The notes beneath the pieces are model-generated. The model was not told the origin of the DNA and ran no database searches. It saw nothing but the letters and a program-made list of their open reading frames with translations. The position numbers and the translations under genes were made by a program. A stretch of 5,083 nt of DNA from Desulfurivibrio alkaliphilus (GTDB lineage: Bacteria > Desulfobacterota > Desulfobulbia > Desulfobulbales > Desulfurivibrionaceae): assembly GCA_011048585.1 (NCBI GenBank), contig DSDS01000052.1, positions 1-5,083 on the forward strand, written 5' to 3'. Below, one piece after another: positions 1 through 5,083 of the stretch. Each line of letters opens with the position of its first letter. Position 1 is the first letter of the stretch.

Positions 1-13
1 CCCTTCCGCCATT

Positions 14-1903
14 TCAGTTCATGATCTCCACGGCGGCGGCACTGATGGCTGCGGCATCGATTCCGGCCAGCTGCCGCAGCTTCTCCTGATCGCCGTGCTC
101 CAGAAAACGATCGGGCAGGCCCAGGATTTTCACCCGGGGGCAGGCTCCCCCCCGGCGGTTAAGCAACTCCAGCACCGCCGAACCGAACCCCCCGGACCGG
201 ACATTCTCTTCCACCGTTACCACCCGACCGGTTTTCTCGGCCCAATGACAGATCAACTCACCATCAAGCGGCTTGATAAAGCGGGGATTTATCACCGCCG
301 CCGCAATCCCCATTTTGGCCAGGCCCTCCGCGGCCTCAAGGGCGGGATAGACCCGATTGCCCACCGGCAGCAGAAGCAGGTCATTGCCCTCCCGCAGCAG
401 TTCACCTTTGCCGAAGGGGATCTTGCGCAGATCAGCATCCCGTTCAACCCCCAGGCCGCTCCCCCGCGGATAGCGGATGGCTACCGGTCCCGGGCAGTTC
501 AGGGCGGTGAACAGCATATGGCGTAACTCATTCTCATCTTTAGGGGCCAGCAACAGCAGGTTGGGAATCATGCGCAGGAAGGAGATATCGAAAACCCCGT
601 GATGGGTGGGGCCGTCATCCCCCACCACCCCCCCCCGATCAATGGCGAAAATCACCGGAAGATTGGGCAGACAGACGTCATGGATCACTTGGTCGAAGGC
701 CCGTTGCAGAAAGGTGGAGTAGACCGCCACCACCGGTCGCAGGCCCTCGCAGGCCAGGCCGGCGGCAAAGGTCACCGCATGCTGTTCGGCGATCCCCACA
801 TCGAAGAAGCGGTCGGGAAATTTTTCGGCAAACTCACCAAGCCCGGTGCCGACGGGCATGGCGGCGGTGATCGCGGTCAAGCGGGGGTCGGCCTGGCCCA
901 GTTCCACCAGGATTTCACCGAAAACTTTGGTGTAAGAGGGCGGTCCGGGGGTGGGCACCGGCTTGCCGGTGGCGATATCGAAAGGGCCAACCCCATGAAA
1001 ATCACCGGGGCGCTCTTCGGCCGGGGCATAACCCTTGCCCTTGGTGGTCAGGACATGGACCAGTGCCGGCCCTTCGCTGAAATCACGGACGTTGCGCAGG
1101 GTTTCCAGCAAAATATCAAGTTTGTGCCCGGGTATTGGCCCCACATACTTAAATTTCAAGGCCTCAAACAGCATGCCGGGCGTAAAAAAGCCCTTCAAAC
1201 TCTCCTCGCTGCGTTTGAGCAGGTGCAGGATATTCTCCCCGGCCCGATAGTTCTTCAGGAAATGCTCCATCTCCTTCTTAATGCGCACCATGGTCCGACC
1301 GGTGAGTTTACGGCTCAAGAAACTGGAGAGCGCCCCGACGTTGGGCGAGATCGACATCTCGTTGTCGTTTAAGATCACGATCAGATTTTTATCCAGATGG
1401 CCGGCCTGGTTCAGTCCCTCGAAGGCCAAGCCGCCGGTCATGGAGCCATCACCGATCACCGCGATGGTCTTGTTGTTTTCTCCCTTCAGTTCGGCCCCAA
1501 CCGCTATCCCCAGGGCAGCTGAGATCGAAGTGCTGCTGTGGCCGGTATCGAAGCTGTCGTATTCGCTCTCCTCCCGCTTGGGAAAACCGCTGATCCCCTG
1601 GTAGCGCCGCAAGGTGTGAAAGCGATCGCGGCGGCCGGTGAGCAGTTTGTGGGCGTAACACTGGTGACCCACGTCCCAGATAATCTTGTCGGCGGGGGTG
1701 TTGAAGATGTAATGCAGGGCCAGAGTCAGCTCCACCACCCCCAGACAGGGGGCAAGATGGCCGCCGTTGACGGCGACGGTGCCCACAATCCTTTCCCGTA
1801 GTTCGGCAGCCAGCTGGGGCAATTTTTCCACGGGCAGCTTGCGCAGATCGCCGGGGGAATCGATCCGCTCCAGGAGAGAGTTGTTTGCTTCGGTCGCGTT
1901 CAT
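14..1903 (-). CDS. dxs: 1-deoxy-D-xylulose-5-phosphate synthase (DXS)
   Basis: Cytoplasmic, thiamine-diphosphate-dependent enzyme that condenses pyruvate with glyceraldehyde 3-phosphate to 1-deoxy-D-xylulose 5-phosphate, the entry step of the MEP pathway and also a precursor for thiamine and pyridoxal. The 629-residue product has the usual family length. Visible hallmarks are His49 in GGHL, the cofactor motif GDGSMTGG (151-158) paired with NDNEMSIS (179-186; Asp152 and Asn181 for the metal), and IAEQHAVTFAAG (371-382) with catalytic Glu373. Further on come YSTFLQRAFDQ (395-405), GDDGPTHHG (428-436) with Asp430 and His434, and RYPRGSG (477-483). Domain order is the TPP-binding domain, the transketolase-type pyrimidine domain, then the C-terminal domain. 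The start at 1903 gives the expected N terminus; the frame stays open 91 codons upstream, but only by overlapping ispA. No strong Shine-Dalgarno precedes it and ispA stops 7 nt upstream, suggesting translational coupling. The gene is intact; only 13 nt follow it in the window. Confidence 0.97.
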   Translation of the reverse strand: MNATEANNSLLERIDSPGDLRKLPVEKLPQLAAELRERIVGTVAVNGGHLAPCLGVVELTLALHYIFNTPADKIIWDVGHQCYAHKLLTGRRDRFHTLRRYQGISGFPKREESEYDSFDTGHSSTSISAALGIAVGAELKGENNKTIAVIGDGSMTGGLAFEGLNQAGHLDKNLIVILNDNEMSISPNVGALSSFLSRKLTGRTMVRIKKEMEHFLKNYRAGENILHLLKRSEESLKGFFTPGMLFEALKFKYVGPIPGHKLDILLETLRNVRDFSEGPALVHVLTTKGKGYAPAEERPGDFHGVGPFDIATGKPVPTPGPPSYTKVFGEILVELGQADPRLTAITAAMPVGTGLGEFAEKFPDRFFDVGIAEQHAVTFAAGLACEGLRPVVAVYSTFLQRAFDQVIHDVCLPNLPVIFAIDRGGVVGDDGPTHHGVFDISFLRMIPNLLLLAPKDENELRHMLFTALNCPGPVAIRYPRGSGLGVERDADLRKIPFGKGELLREGNDLLLLPVGNRVYPALEAAEGLAKMGIAAAVINPRFIKPLDGELICHWAEKTGRVVTVEENVRSGGFGSAVLELLNRRGGACPRVKILGLPDRFLEHGDQEKLRQLAGIDAAAISAAAVEIMN

Positions 1904-1910
1904 GGTGTTG

Positions 1911-2813
1911 TTATCGTTTCCGGGAGTAGATATAGTGAGCCAATTCCCGCAGGGGGTCGGCCCGGTGATCGAACAGCTCGGGGTCCAGGGCGGCCACCGC
2001 CGCATCTGCCGCCCCCCTGGCCTTCTCTTCGGATACGGCCAGGCCGAGAATGGCGGGGTAGGTGGCCTTGCCCCGGGCGGCGTCACTGCCCGCCGCCTTG
2101 CCCAGGGTGGCGGTATCACCGGTGACGTTGAGCAGATCATCGACAATCTGGAAGGCCAAACCCACCTGCTCGCCATAGGCGGTCAGGGCGGTCAGTTGCC
2201 GGGAATCGGCCCCACCGGCAATGGCTCCGACTTGGACGGCGGCGGTTATCAGGGCTCCGGTCTTGCAACGGTGGATCCGCTGCAACTCCGCCAGGCTAAG
2301 CTCTCCCCCCCGCCCCTCCGCTTCGATATCGAGAACCTGACCGCCCACCATTCCCATGGGACCAATGGCCACCGCCACCCGGTTAACGATCCGTAACTGG
2401 TCGGCCGGGGTCAGGACGGCGGCGGCCAGGGGGCGGGCCAGCAGCTCAAAGGCGAAGCTGAGCAGGCTGTCCCCGGCCAGAATGGCCGCCGCCTCGCCAA
2501 ACTTTTTGTGGCTGGTGGGTATCCCCCGCCGGAGGTTATCATCATCCATGGCCGGCAGATCGTCATGGATCAACGAATAGGTGTGAATACACTCCAGGGC
2601 CGCCGCCAGGGGCAACAGCGGCTCGGGCTCGGCCCCCAGAGCTTCGGCGGCGGCCAGGCAGAGAATGGGCCGCACCCGTTTGCCCCCGGCCAGCAGGCTG
2701 TAACGCATCGCTTCGACATGTCCGGCCAGCGGCCCCGTAATCGGCGGCAACAGCTCGACCAGGGCCAGTTCCACCAGCTCACGCTGACGGTTCAGGTATT
2801 GCTTGATCTCCAT
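1911..2813 (-). CDS. ispA: Short-chain polyprenyl diphosphate synthase, probably farnesyl diphosphate synthase
   Basis: Cytoplasmic all-alpha isoprenyl synthase adding isopentenyl diphosphate units to an allylic diphosphate. The 300-residue product shows GGKRVRP (43-49), the first aspartate-rich motif DDLPAMD (84-90, DDx4D) followed by RRG (95-97), GGQVLD (157-162), KTGALI (184-189) and FQIVDD (221-226). The two-residue insertion in the first motif and Tyr79 five positions before its first Asp are typical of bacterial C15 synthases, so farnesyl diphosphate is the likely product; geranylgeranyl diphosphate cannot be excluded. The second aspartate-rich motif reads DDLLN (225-229), with Asn where E. 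coli IspA has Asp. Start choice: ATG at 2813 has AGAGGTG 9 nt upstream and gives the family-like N terminus MEIKQYL. An in-frame GTG at 2825, preceded by AGGAGG at 10 nt, would add four residues (MPHP). xseB ends 14 nt before the ATG, or 2 nt before the GTG, and dxs starts 7 nt after the stop. Confidence 0.95.
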   Translation of the reverse strand: MEIKQYLNRQRELVELALVELLPPITGPLAGHVEAMRYSLLAGGKRVRPILCLAAAEALGAEPEPLLPLAAALECIHTYSLIHDDLPAMDDDNLRRGIPTSHKKFGEAAAILAGDSLLSFAFELLARPLAAAVLTPADQLRIVNRVAVAIGPMGMVGGQVLDIEAEGRGGELSLAELQRIHRCKTGALITAAVQVGAIAGGADSRQLTALTAYGEQVGLAFQIVDDLLNVTGDTATLGKAAGSDAARGKATYPAILGLAVSEEKARGAADAAVAALDPELFDHRADPLRELAHYIYSRKR

Positions 2814-2827
2814 GGGGTGGGGCACCT

Positions 2828-3058
2828 CTACTCTTCCTCCTGGTCCACAAAGGGAGCGGCAACGATTTCACCCTCCTTTTTCAGCAGAATCTCAACCTTT
2901 TTTTCCGCCTCATCCAACGTTTTACTGCAAAAATCAGCGAGGCGAACACCTTCGTCAAATTTTTTCAGGGACTGCTCCAGGCTCAGCTCGCCCTCCTCAA
3001 GTTCCCGGGTAATCTTCTCCAGGCGGGACATAGCTTCTTCGAAGTTTTGTTTGGCCAT
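2828..3058 (-). CDS. xseB: Exodeoxyribonuclease VII small subunit
   Basis: Small, highly charged subunit of exonuclease VII. Several XseB chains bind the catalytic XseA subunit to form a nuclease that degrades single-stranded DNA from both ends into oligonucleotides. The 76-residue product fits the family (about 70-85 residues). It shows the typical pattern: N-terminal NFEEAMSRLEKI, then ELEEGELSLEQSLKKFDEGV (20-38) and the heptad-rich LDEAEKKVEILL (48-59), i.e. two helices with an acidic tail ending DQEEE. The ATG at 3058 is chosen because it begins the conserved region and follows an AAGGAG ribosome site about 11 nt upstream; an upstream in-frame extension to 3124 would run through the promoter region. 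It is the first gene of the xseB-ispA-dxs operon. No xseA lies in this window, so the partner must be encoded elsewhere. An A7 run (2898-2904) forms a slippery heptamer, described in the findings. Confidence 0.95.
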   Translation of the reverse strand: MAKQNFEEAMSRLEKITRELEEGELSLEQSLKKFDEGVRLADFCSKTLDEAEKKVEILLKKEGEIVAAPFVDQEEE

Positions 3059-3074
3059 CGGGAATCTCTCTCCT

Positions 3075-3103
3075 TTGCACGATTGATAAGCACTAAGAAT
3101 AAT
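3075..3103 (+). promoter_or_regulatory. Candidate sigma70-type promoter for xerC-hslVU
   Basis: AATAAT (3098-3103) matches the -10 consensus at five of six positions. It lies 17 nt downstream of TTGCAC (3075-3080), a weak -35 box matching at three of six. A start near 3110 would give a leader of about 70 nt. The -10 overlaps that of the opposite-strand candidate, and its -35 overlaps the xseB ribosome-site region. The call is weaker than the minus-strand one. Confidence 0.35.
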
Positions 3104-3124
3104 TGAAGGCGAACCATTGGGCAA
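3096..3124 (-). promoter_or_regulatory. Candidate sigma70-type promoter for xseB-ispA-dxs
   Basis: On the minus strand, TTGCCC (3119-3124) matches the -35 consensus at four of six positions. It lies exactly 17 nt from TATTCT (3096-3101), which matches the -10 consensus at four of six. A transcript would begin near 3089, leaving a leader of about 30 nt with the xseB ribosome site. A T7 run on this strand (3134-3140) sits about 10 nt upstream of the -35 box, where an UP element could lie. This is pattern matching by eye; no experimental start is known. Confidence 0.45.
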
Positions 3125-3168
3125 TCTCTTTCCAAAAAAAGCGCCTTGTGGTAGGGTGCGAGCAACTT

Positions 3169-3175
3169 GAGGTGG
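3169..3175 (+). promoter_or_regulatory. Ribosome binding site deciding the xerC start
   Basis: GAGGTGG ends 5 nt before the ATG at 3181. It supports that start over the longer reading frame, which opens at a TTG at 3103 inside the promoter region. Confidence 0.7.
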
Positions 3176-3180
3176 TAGTG

Positions 3181-4089
3181 ATGGCCGACCTGGTGCGAGA
3201 ACATATCGAACTCTTTTTGGGCTGGCTGGAAGTGGAAAAGGGGTACTCTCCCCACACCGTCGAAAGTTACCGGCGCGATTTGAACGAGTTTACCGCCCAG
3301 GCCGAAGCCGCTACCGGGAGGAAGCTGGTGGTCGGCCAGTTGGATACTTTACGGGTCCGCTCCTTTGTTTACAGTCTGCACTCCCGCAACAAAGGCTCGT
3401 CGGTTGCGCGAAAGCTCTCGGCTTTACGAACCTTTTTCCGCTTTCTCCTGAAAAAGGAAGTATTGCGGAGTGATCCCGCCGCCGCCATCGCCGCCCCCAA
3501 GGGGGAAGGTTATCTGCCGGTGGTCTTGAGCGTGGATGAGGTCTTTTCCCTGCTGGAGATGCCTGGCCCGGGAGACCGTTTTGCCGCCCGCGACCGGGCC
3601 ATGCTGGAGTTGCTTTATGCCACCGGCCTGCGGGTGGCGGAGTTGGCCGCCCTGGATCTGGATGTGGTCGATCTGGGAGAGGGGATGGTCCGGGTCCGCG
3701 GCAAGGGCAACAAGGAGCGTTTGGTGCCGATGGGTACTCCGGCGGTGGCCGCCATCGAAGCCTACCTGCCCCAAAGGGCGGTCTTGCTGCAGAGTGGTCG
3801 GGCCGAAAAGGCCCTCTTTTTGAACAGCCGAGGCGGACGGATCACCACCCGCAGCATCGAACGACTGGTGAAGATGTATGCCGAGCGGGCGGGCATTGCC
3901 GCCCGAGTCAGCCCCCATGCCCTGCGCCACTCCTTTGCCACCCATCTGCTGGAGATGGGTGCCGACTTGCGGGTGGTGCAGGAACTGTTGGGCCATGCCA
4001 GCCTTTCGACCACCCAGCGCTATACCCACCTCAATCTGGATCATCTGACGGCGGTGTATGACAAATCCCACCCCTTGGCGGGTGGCTAA
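3181..4089 (+). CDS. xerC: Tyrosine recombinase XerC
   Basis: Site-specific recombinase of the Xer family, which resolves chromosome dimers at dif, normally as a XerC-XerD heterotetramer with FtsK. The 302-residue length is typical. Residues 1-105 are the SAM-like core-binding domain (FLGWLEVEKGYSPHTVESYRRD at its start; SSVARKLSALRTFFRFL around 73-89). Residues from about 115 form the catalytic domain. All six catalytic positions are visible: Arg151 in ATGLRVAEL, Lys175 in RGKGNKERLVP, His246 and Arg249 in HALRHSFATHLLEMGADLR, His272 in LLGHASLSTTQRYTH, and nucleophile Tyr281. The start at 3181 is fixed by a good ribosome site; a 26-codon upstream extension exists but is unlikely. hslV follows closely, an arrangement shared with B. 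subtilis codV (a XerC homologue). The assignment as XerC rather than XerD rests on overall resemblance and this context. No phage or integron features are nearby, so a housekeeping role is favoured over an integrase. Confidence 0.93.
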   Translation: MADLVREHIELFLGWLEVEKGYSPHTVESYRRDLNEFTAQAEAATGRKLVVGQLDTLRVRSFVYSLHSRNKGSSVARKLSALRTFFRFLLKKEVLRSDPAAAIAAPKGEGYLPVVLSVDEVFSLLEMPGPGDRFAARDRAMLELLYATGLRVAELAALDLDVVDLGEGMVRVRGKGNKERLVPMGTPAVAAIEAYLPQRAVLLQSGRAEKALFLNSRGGRITTRSIERLVKMYAERAGIAARVSPHALRHSFATHLLEMGADLRVVQELLGHASLSTTQRYTHLNLDHLTAVYDKSHPLAGG

Positions 4090-4108
4090 CATTTGAATGG
4101 AAAATACC

Positions 4109-4639
4109 ATGAAAATTCGTTCAACCACGGTGGTGGCGGTACGGCATCGGGGCAAGTTGGCCATGGCCGGGGATGGCCAGGTTACCATGGGCAACGTGGT
4201 GATCAAGCACCAGGCCCGCAAGATCCGCCGCCTCTATCACGGCAAGGTGGTCACCGGTTTTGCCGGGGCCACCGCCGATGCCTTTACTCTCTTCGACAAG
4301 CTGGAGCAACAGCTGGAAAAACATAGTGGCAACCTGCTGCGCGGGGCGGTGGAACTGGCCAAGGAGTGGCGCACCGACCGGATGCTGCGCCGGCTTGAGG
4401 CCCTGCTGATCGCGGCGGATGCCGAACGCTCGCTGCTGATCTCCGGCACCGGCGACGTGATCGAGCCCGACGACGGTGTTCTGGCCATCGGCTCCGGCGG
4501 ACCCTACGCCCAGGCCGCCGCCCAGGCCCTGGTGGCCCACTCCGCCCTGGAGGCCCCGGAGATCTGCCGGGTGGCCCTGGAGATCGCCGGCGGTCTCTGT
4601 ATCTACACCAATGCCAATATCCATCTGGAAATTATCTAA
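4109..4639 (+). CDS. hslV: ATP-dependent protease peptidase subunit HslV (ClpQ)
   Basis: Proteasome-beta-like N-terminal-nucleophile peptidase. It forms a double hexamer that degrades proteins unfolded and fed in by HslU in the cytoplasm. The 176-residue product shows TTVVAV (6-11) with the expected nucleophile Thr6. Numbered from that Thr, Asp17 (AGDGQ), Lys33 (ARKIRRLY), Gly45 (GFAG) and Ser124 (IGSGGPYA) all sit at family positions, and the C-terminal CIYTN metal-site segment is present. GGLCIYTN replaces the GDICIYTN seen in E. coli. Five residues (MKIRS) precede the nucleophile, so more than Met removal is needed for maturation. Start is ambiguous: ATG at 4097 would add MENT and lies 7 nt after the xerC stop. 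I prefer 4109 because MKIRSTT is the more family-like leader. Neither start has a strong ribosome site, consistent with coupling to xerC. hslU begins 21 nt downstream. Confidence 0.95.
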   Translation: MKIRSTTVVAVRHRGKLAMAGDGQVTMGNVVIKHQARKIRRLYHGKVVTGFAGATADAFTLFDKLEQQLEKHSGNLLRGAVELAKEWRTDRMLRRLEALLIAADAERSLLISGTGDVIEPDDGVLAIGSGGPYAQAAAQALVAHSALEAPEICRVALEIAGGLCIYTNANIHLEII

Positions 4640-4640
4640 C

Positions 4641-4645
4641 AGGAG
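4641..4645 (+). promoter_or_regulatory. Ribosome binding site of hslU with long spacing
   Basis: AGGAG lies just after the hslV stop and 15 nt before the first hslU ATG (21 nt before the next in-frame ATG at 4667), longer than the usual 5-10 nt. No in-frame ATG, GTG or TTG lies between it and 4661. It sits inside the inverted repeat ACAGGAGCCTGT (4639-4650). Confidence 0.5.
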
Positions 4646-4660
4646 CCTGTCTGTTTTCCC

Positions 4661-5083
4661 ATGATTATGAAAGCGCAAATCAATACGGAAGAGGCTGACG
4701 CCGCCGCGGTTACGGTAAACTCCCTTGCTCCCCGCGAAATCGTGCAAAGGCTGGACGACTTCATCATCGGCCAGGGTGAGGCCAAGCGTTCGGTGGCCAT
4801 CGCCCTGCGCAACCGCTGGCGCCGCCAGCAGGTACCGCCCCCGTTGCGGGACGAGATCGCCCCCAAGAATATCATCATGATCGGCCCCACCGGGGTGGGC
4901 AAAACCGAGATCGCCCGGCGGTTGGCGGTCCTGGCCCAATCGCCGTTTCTCAAGGTGGAGGCCTCCAAATTCACCGAGGTCGGCTACGTGGGCCGGGACG
5001 TGGAATCCATGATTCGTGACCTGCTGGAACTGGCCATCGCCATGGTCCGGGAGGAGGAGCGGGCGAAGGTGATGAAACGGGCG
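4661..5083 (+). CDS. hslU: ATP-dependent protease ATPase subunit HslU (ClpY), 3' end outside the window
   Basis: AAA+ unfoldase that caps HslV, hydrolyses ATP and translocates substrates into the peptidase chamber. The 141 codons present are open to the edge; the full family length is about 440-460 residues, so roughly two thirds is missing. Visible are PREIVQRLDDFIIGQGEAKR (24-43), the conserved IALRNRWRR (47-55), KNIIMIGPTGVGKTEIARRL (69-88) containing the Walker A GPTGVGKT (75-82), and FTEVGYVGRDVESMIRDL (104-121) with the pore loop GYVG (108-111). Walker B, the sensor arginines and most of the I domain lie beyond the edge. Compared with E. coli HslU, about 18 extra residues precede PREIV; the only plausible starts are ATG at 4661 or 4667. 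It is in the operon xerC-hslV-hslU, 21 nt after hslV. Confidence 0.96.
   Translation, partial: MIMKAQINTEEADAAAVTVNSLAPREIVQRLDDFIIGQGEAKRSVAIALRNRWRRQQVPPPLRDEIAPKNIIMIGPTGVGKTEIARRLAVLAQSPFLKVEASKFTEVGYVGRDVESMIRDLLELAIAMVREEERAKVMKRA

Larger units (their letters stand above)
3059..3180. promoter_or_regulatory. Divergent intergenic regulatory region between xseB and xerC
   Basis: This 122-nt stretch is the only sizeable non-coding gap in the window and is visibly richer in A and T than the genes. It must hold the start signals for both operons if they are driven locally. It carries outward-facing candidate promoters on both strands, listed separately, a short inverted repeat ATTGGGCAAT (3116-3125) over the minus-strand -35 box, and an A7 run (3134-3140). 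Neither A/T run follows a credible GC-rich stem, so I call no terminator here. A regulator binding the inverted repeat is possible but unsupported. Confidence 0.7.

Noticed and set aside
599..1372. Long plus-strand open frame opposite dxs
   Set aside because: It lies wholly inside dxs, which has every family motif. Its translation is glycine-, glutamine- and histidine-rich with no recognisable domain, as expected from the complement of a GC-rich gene.
1904..2176. 91-codon N-terminal extension of dxs
   Set aside because: It would overlap the end of ispA in another frame and has proline/arginine-rich sequence unlike any DXS. The ATG at 1903 gives the normal N terminus.
3134..3145. A7 run with adjacent GCGCC as a minus-strand terminator
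   Set aside because: The GC-rich bases before the T-run on the minus strand have no complementary partner nearby, and no gene ends just upstream in that direction.
3103..3180. 26-codon N-terminal extension of xerC from a TTG
   Set aside because: It overlaps the candidate promoter and has no ribosome site, while ATG 3181 has a good one and a family-like start.
3181..4089. Integrase of a genomic island or phage
   Set aside because: Length, motif set and position ahead of hslVU fit chromosomal XerC. No tRNA, direct repeats or phage genes are nearby.
3424..4221. Minus-strand open frame of 265 codons opposite xerC
   Set aside because: It is antisense to an intact recombinase and crosses into hslV; composition is low-complexity and no family is recognisable.
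4121..4939. Minus-strand open frame of 272 codons across hslV and hslU
   Set aside because: It spans two conserved genes and their junction on the other strand and shows no domain; it is a by-product of high GC.

Overview
The window is GC-rich (roughly 60% by eye) bacterial chromosomal DNA packed with six housekeeping genes in two divergent operons. I see no mobile element, CRISPR array, rRNA or tRNA. The nearest picture I can offer for the host is a high-GC deltaproteobacterium, perhaps a Desulfobulbales-like member of Desulfobacterota. This is inferred from the flavour of the HslV, IspA and Dxs proteins and from the gene order; no marker gene proves it.

Left arm (14-3058, minus strand): xseB, ispA and dxs lie head to tail with gaps of 14 and 7 nt, so they are almost certainly co-transcribed. 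XseB is the small subunit of exonuclease VII. IspA is a short-chain polyprenyl diphosphate synthase and Dxs the first enzyme of the MEP isoprenoid pathway. Dxs feeds IDP/DMAPP synthesis and IspA condenses those units into a C15-type allylic diphosphate for quinones, undecaprenyl carrier and related lipids. The xseB-ispA-dxs order is the classical one also known from Escherichia coli.

Centre (3059-3180): a 122-nt AT-richer intergenic region separates the two operons. It contains candidate sigma70-type promoters facing outward in both directions, with overlapping -10 elements.

Right arm (3181-5083, plus strand): xerC, hslV and hslU lie head to tail with gaps of 19 and 21 nt. XerC is a tyrosine recombinase with all six catalytic residues. 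HslV is the threonine peptidase and HslU the AAA+ unfoldase of the HslVU protease; hslU runs off the right edge. Linking a xerC-type recombinase to hslVU recalls Bacillus subtilis codV-clpQ-clpY (codV-codW-codX).

I found no convincing novel system. The points worth a second look are local: overlapping divergent promoters, a nine-G tract next to the Dxs active site, a leader and ambiguous start in HslV, an unusual hslV-hslU junction, an Asn in the second aspartate-rich motif of IspA, and a dnaX-like slippery heptamer in xseB.
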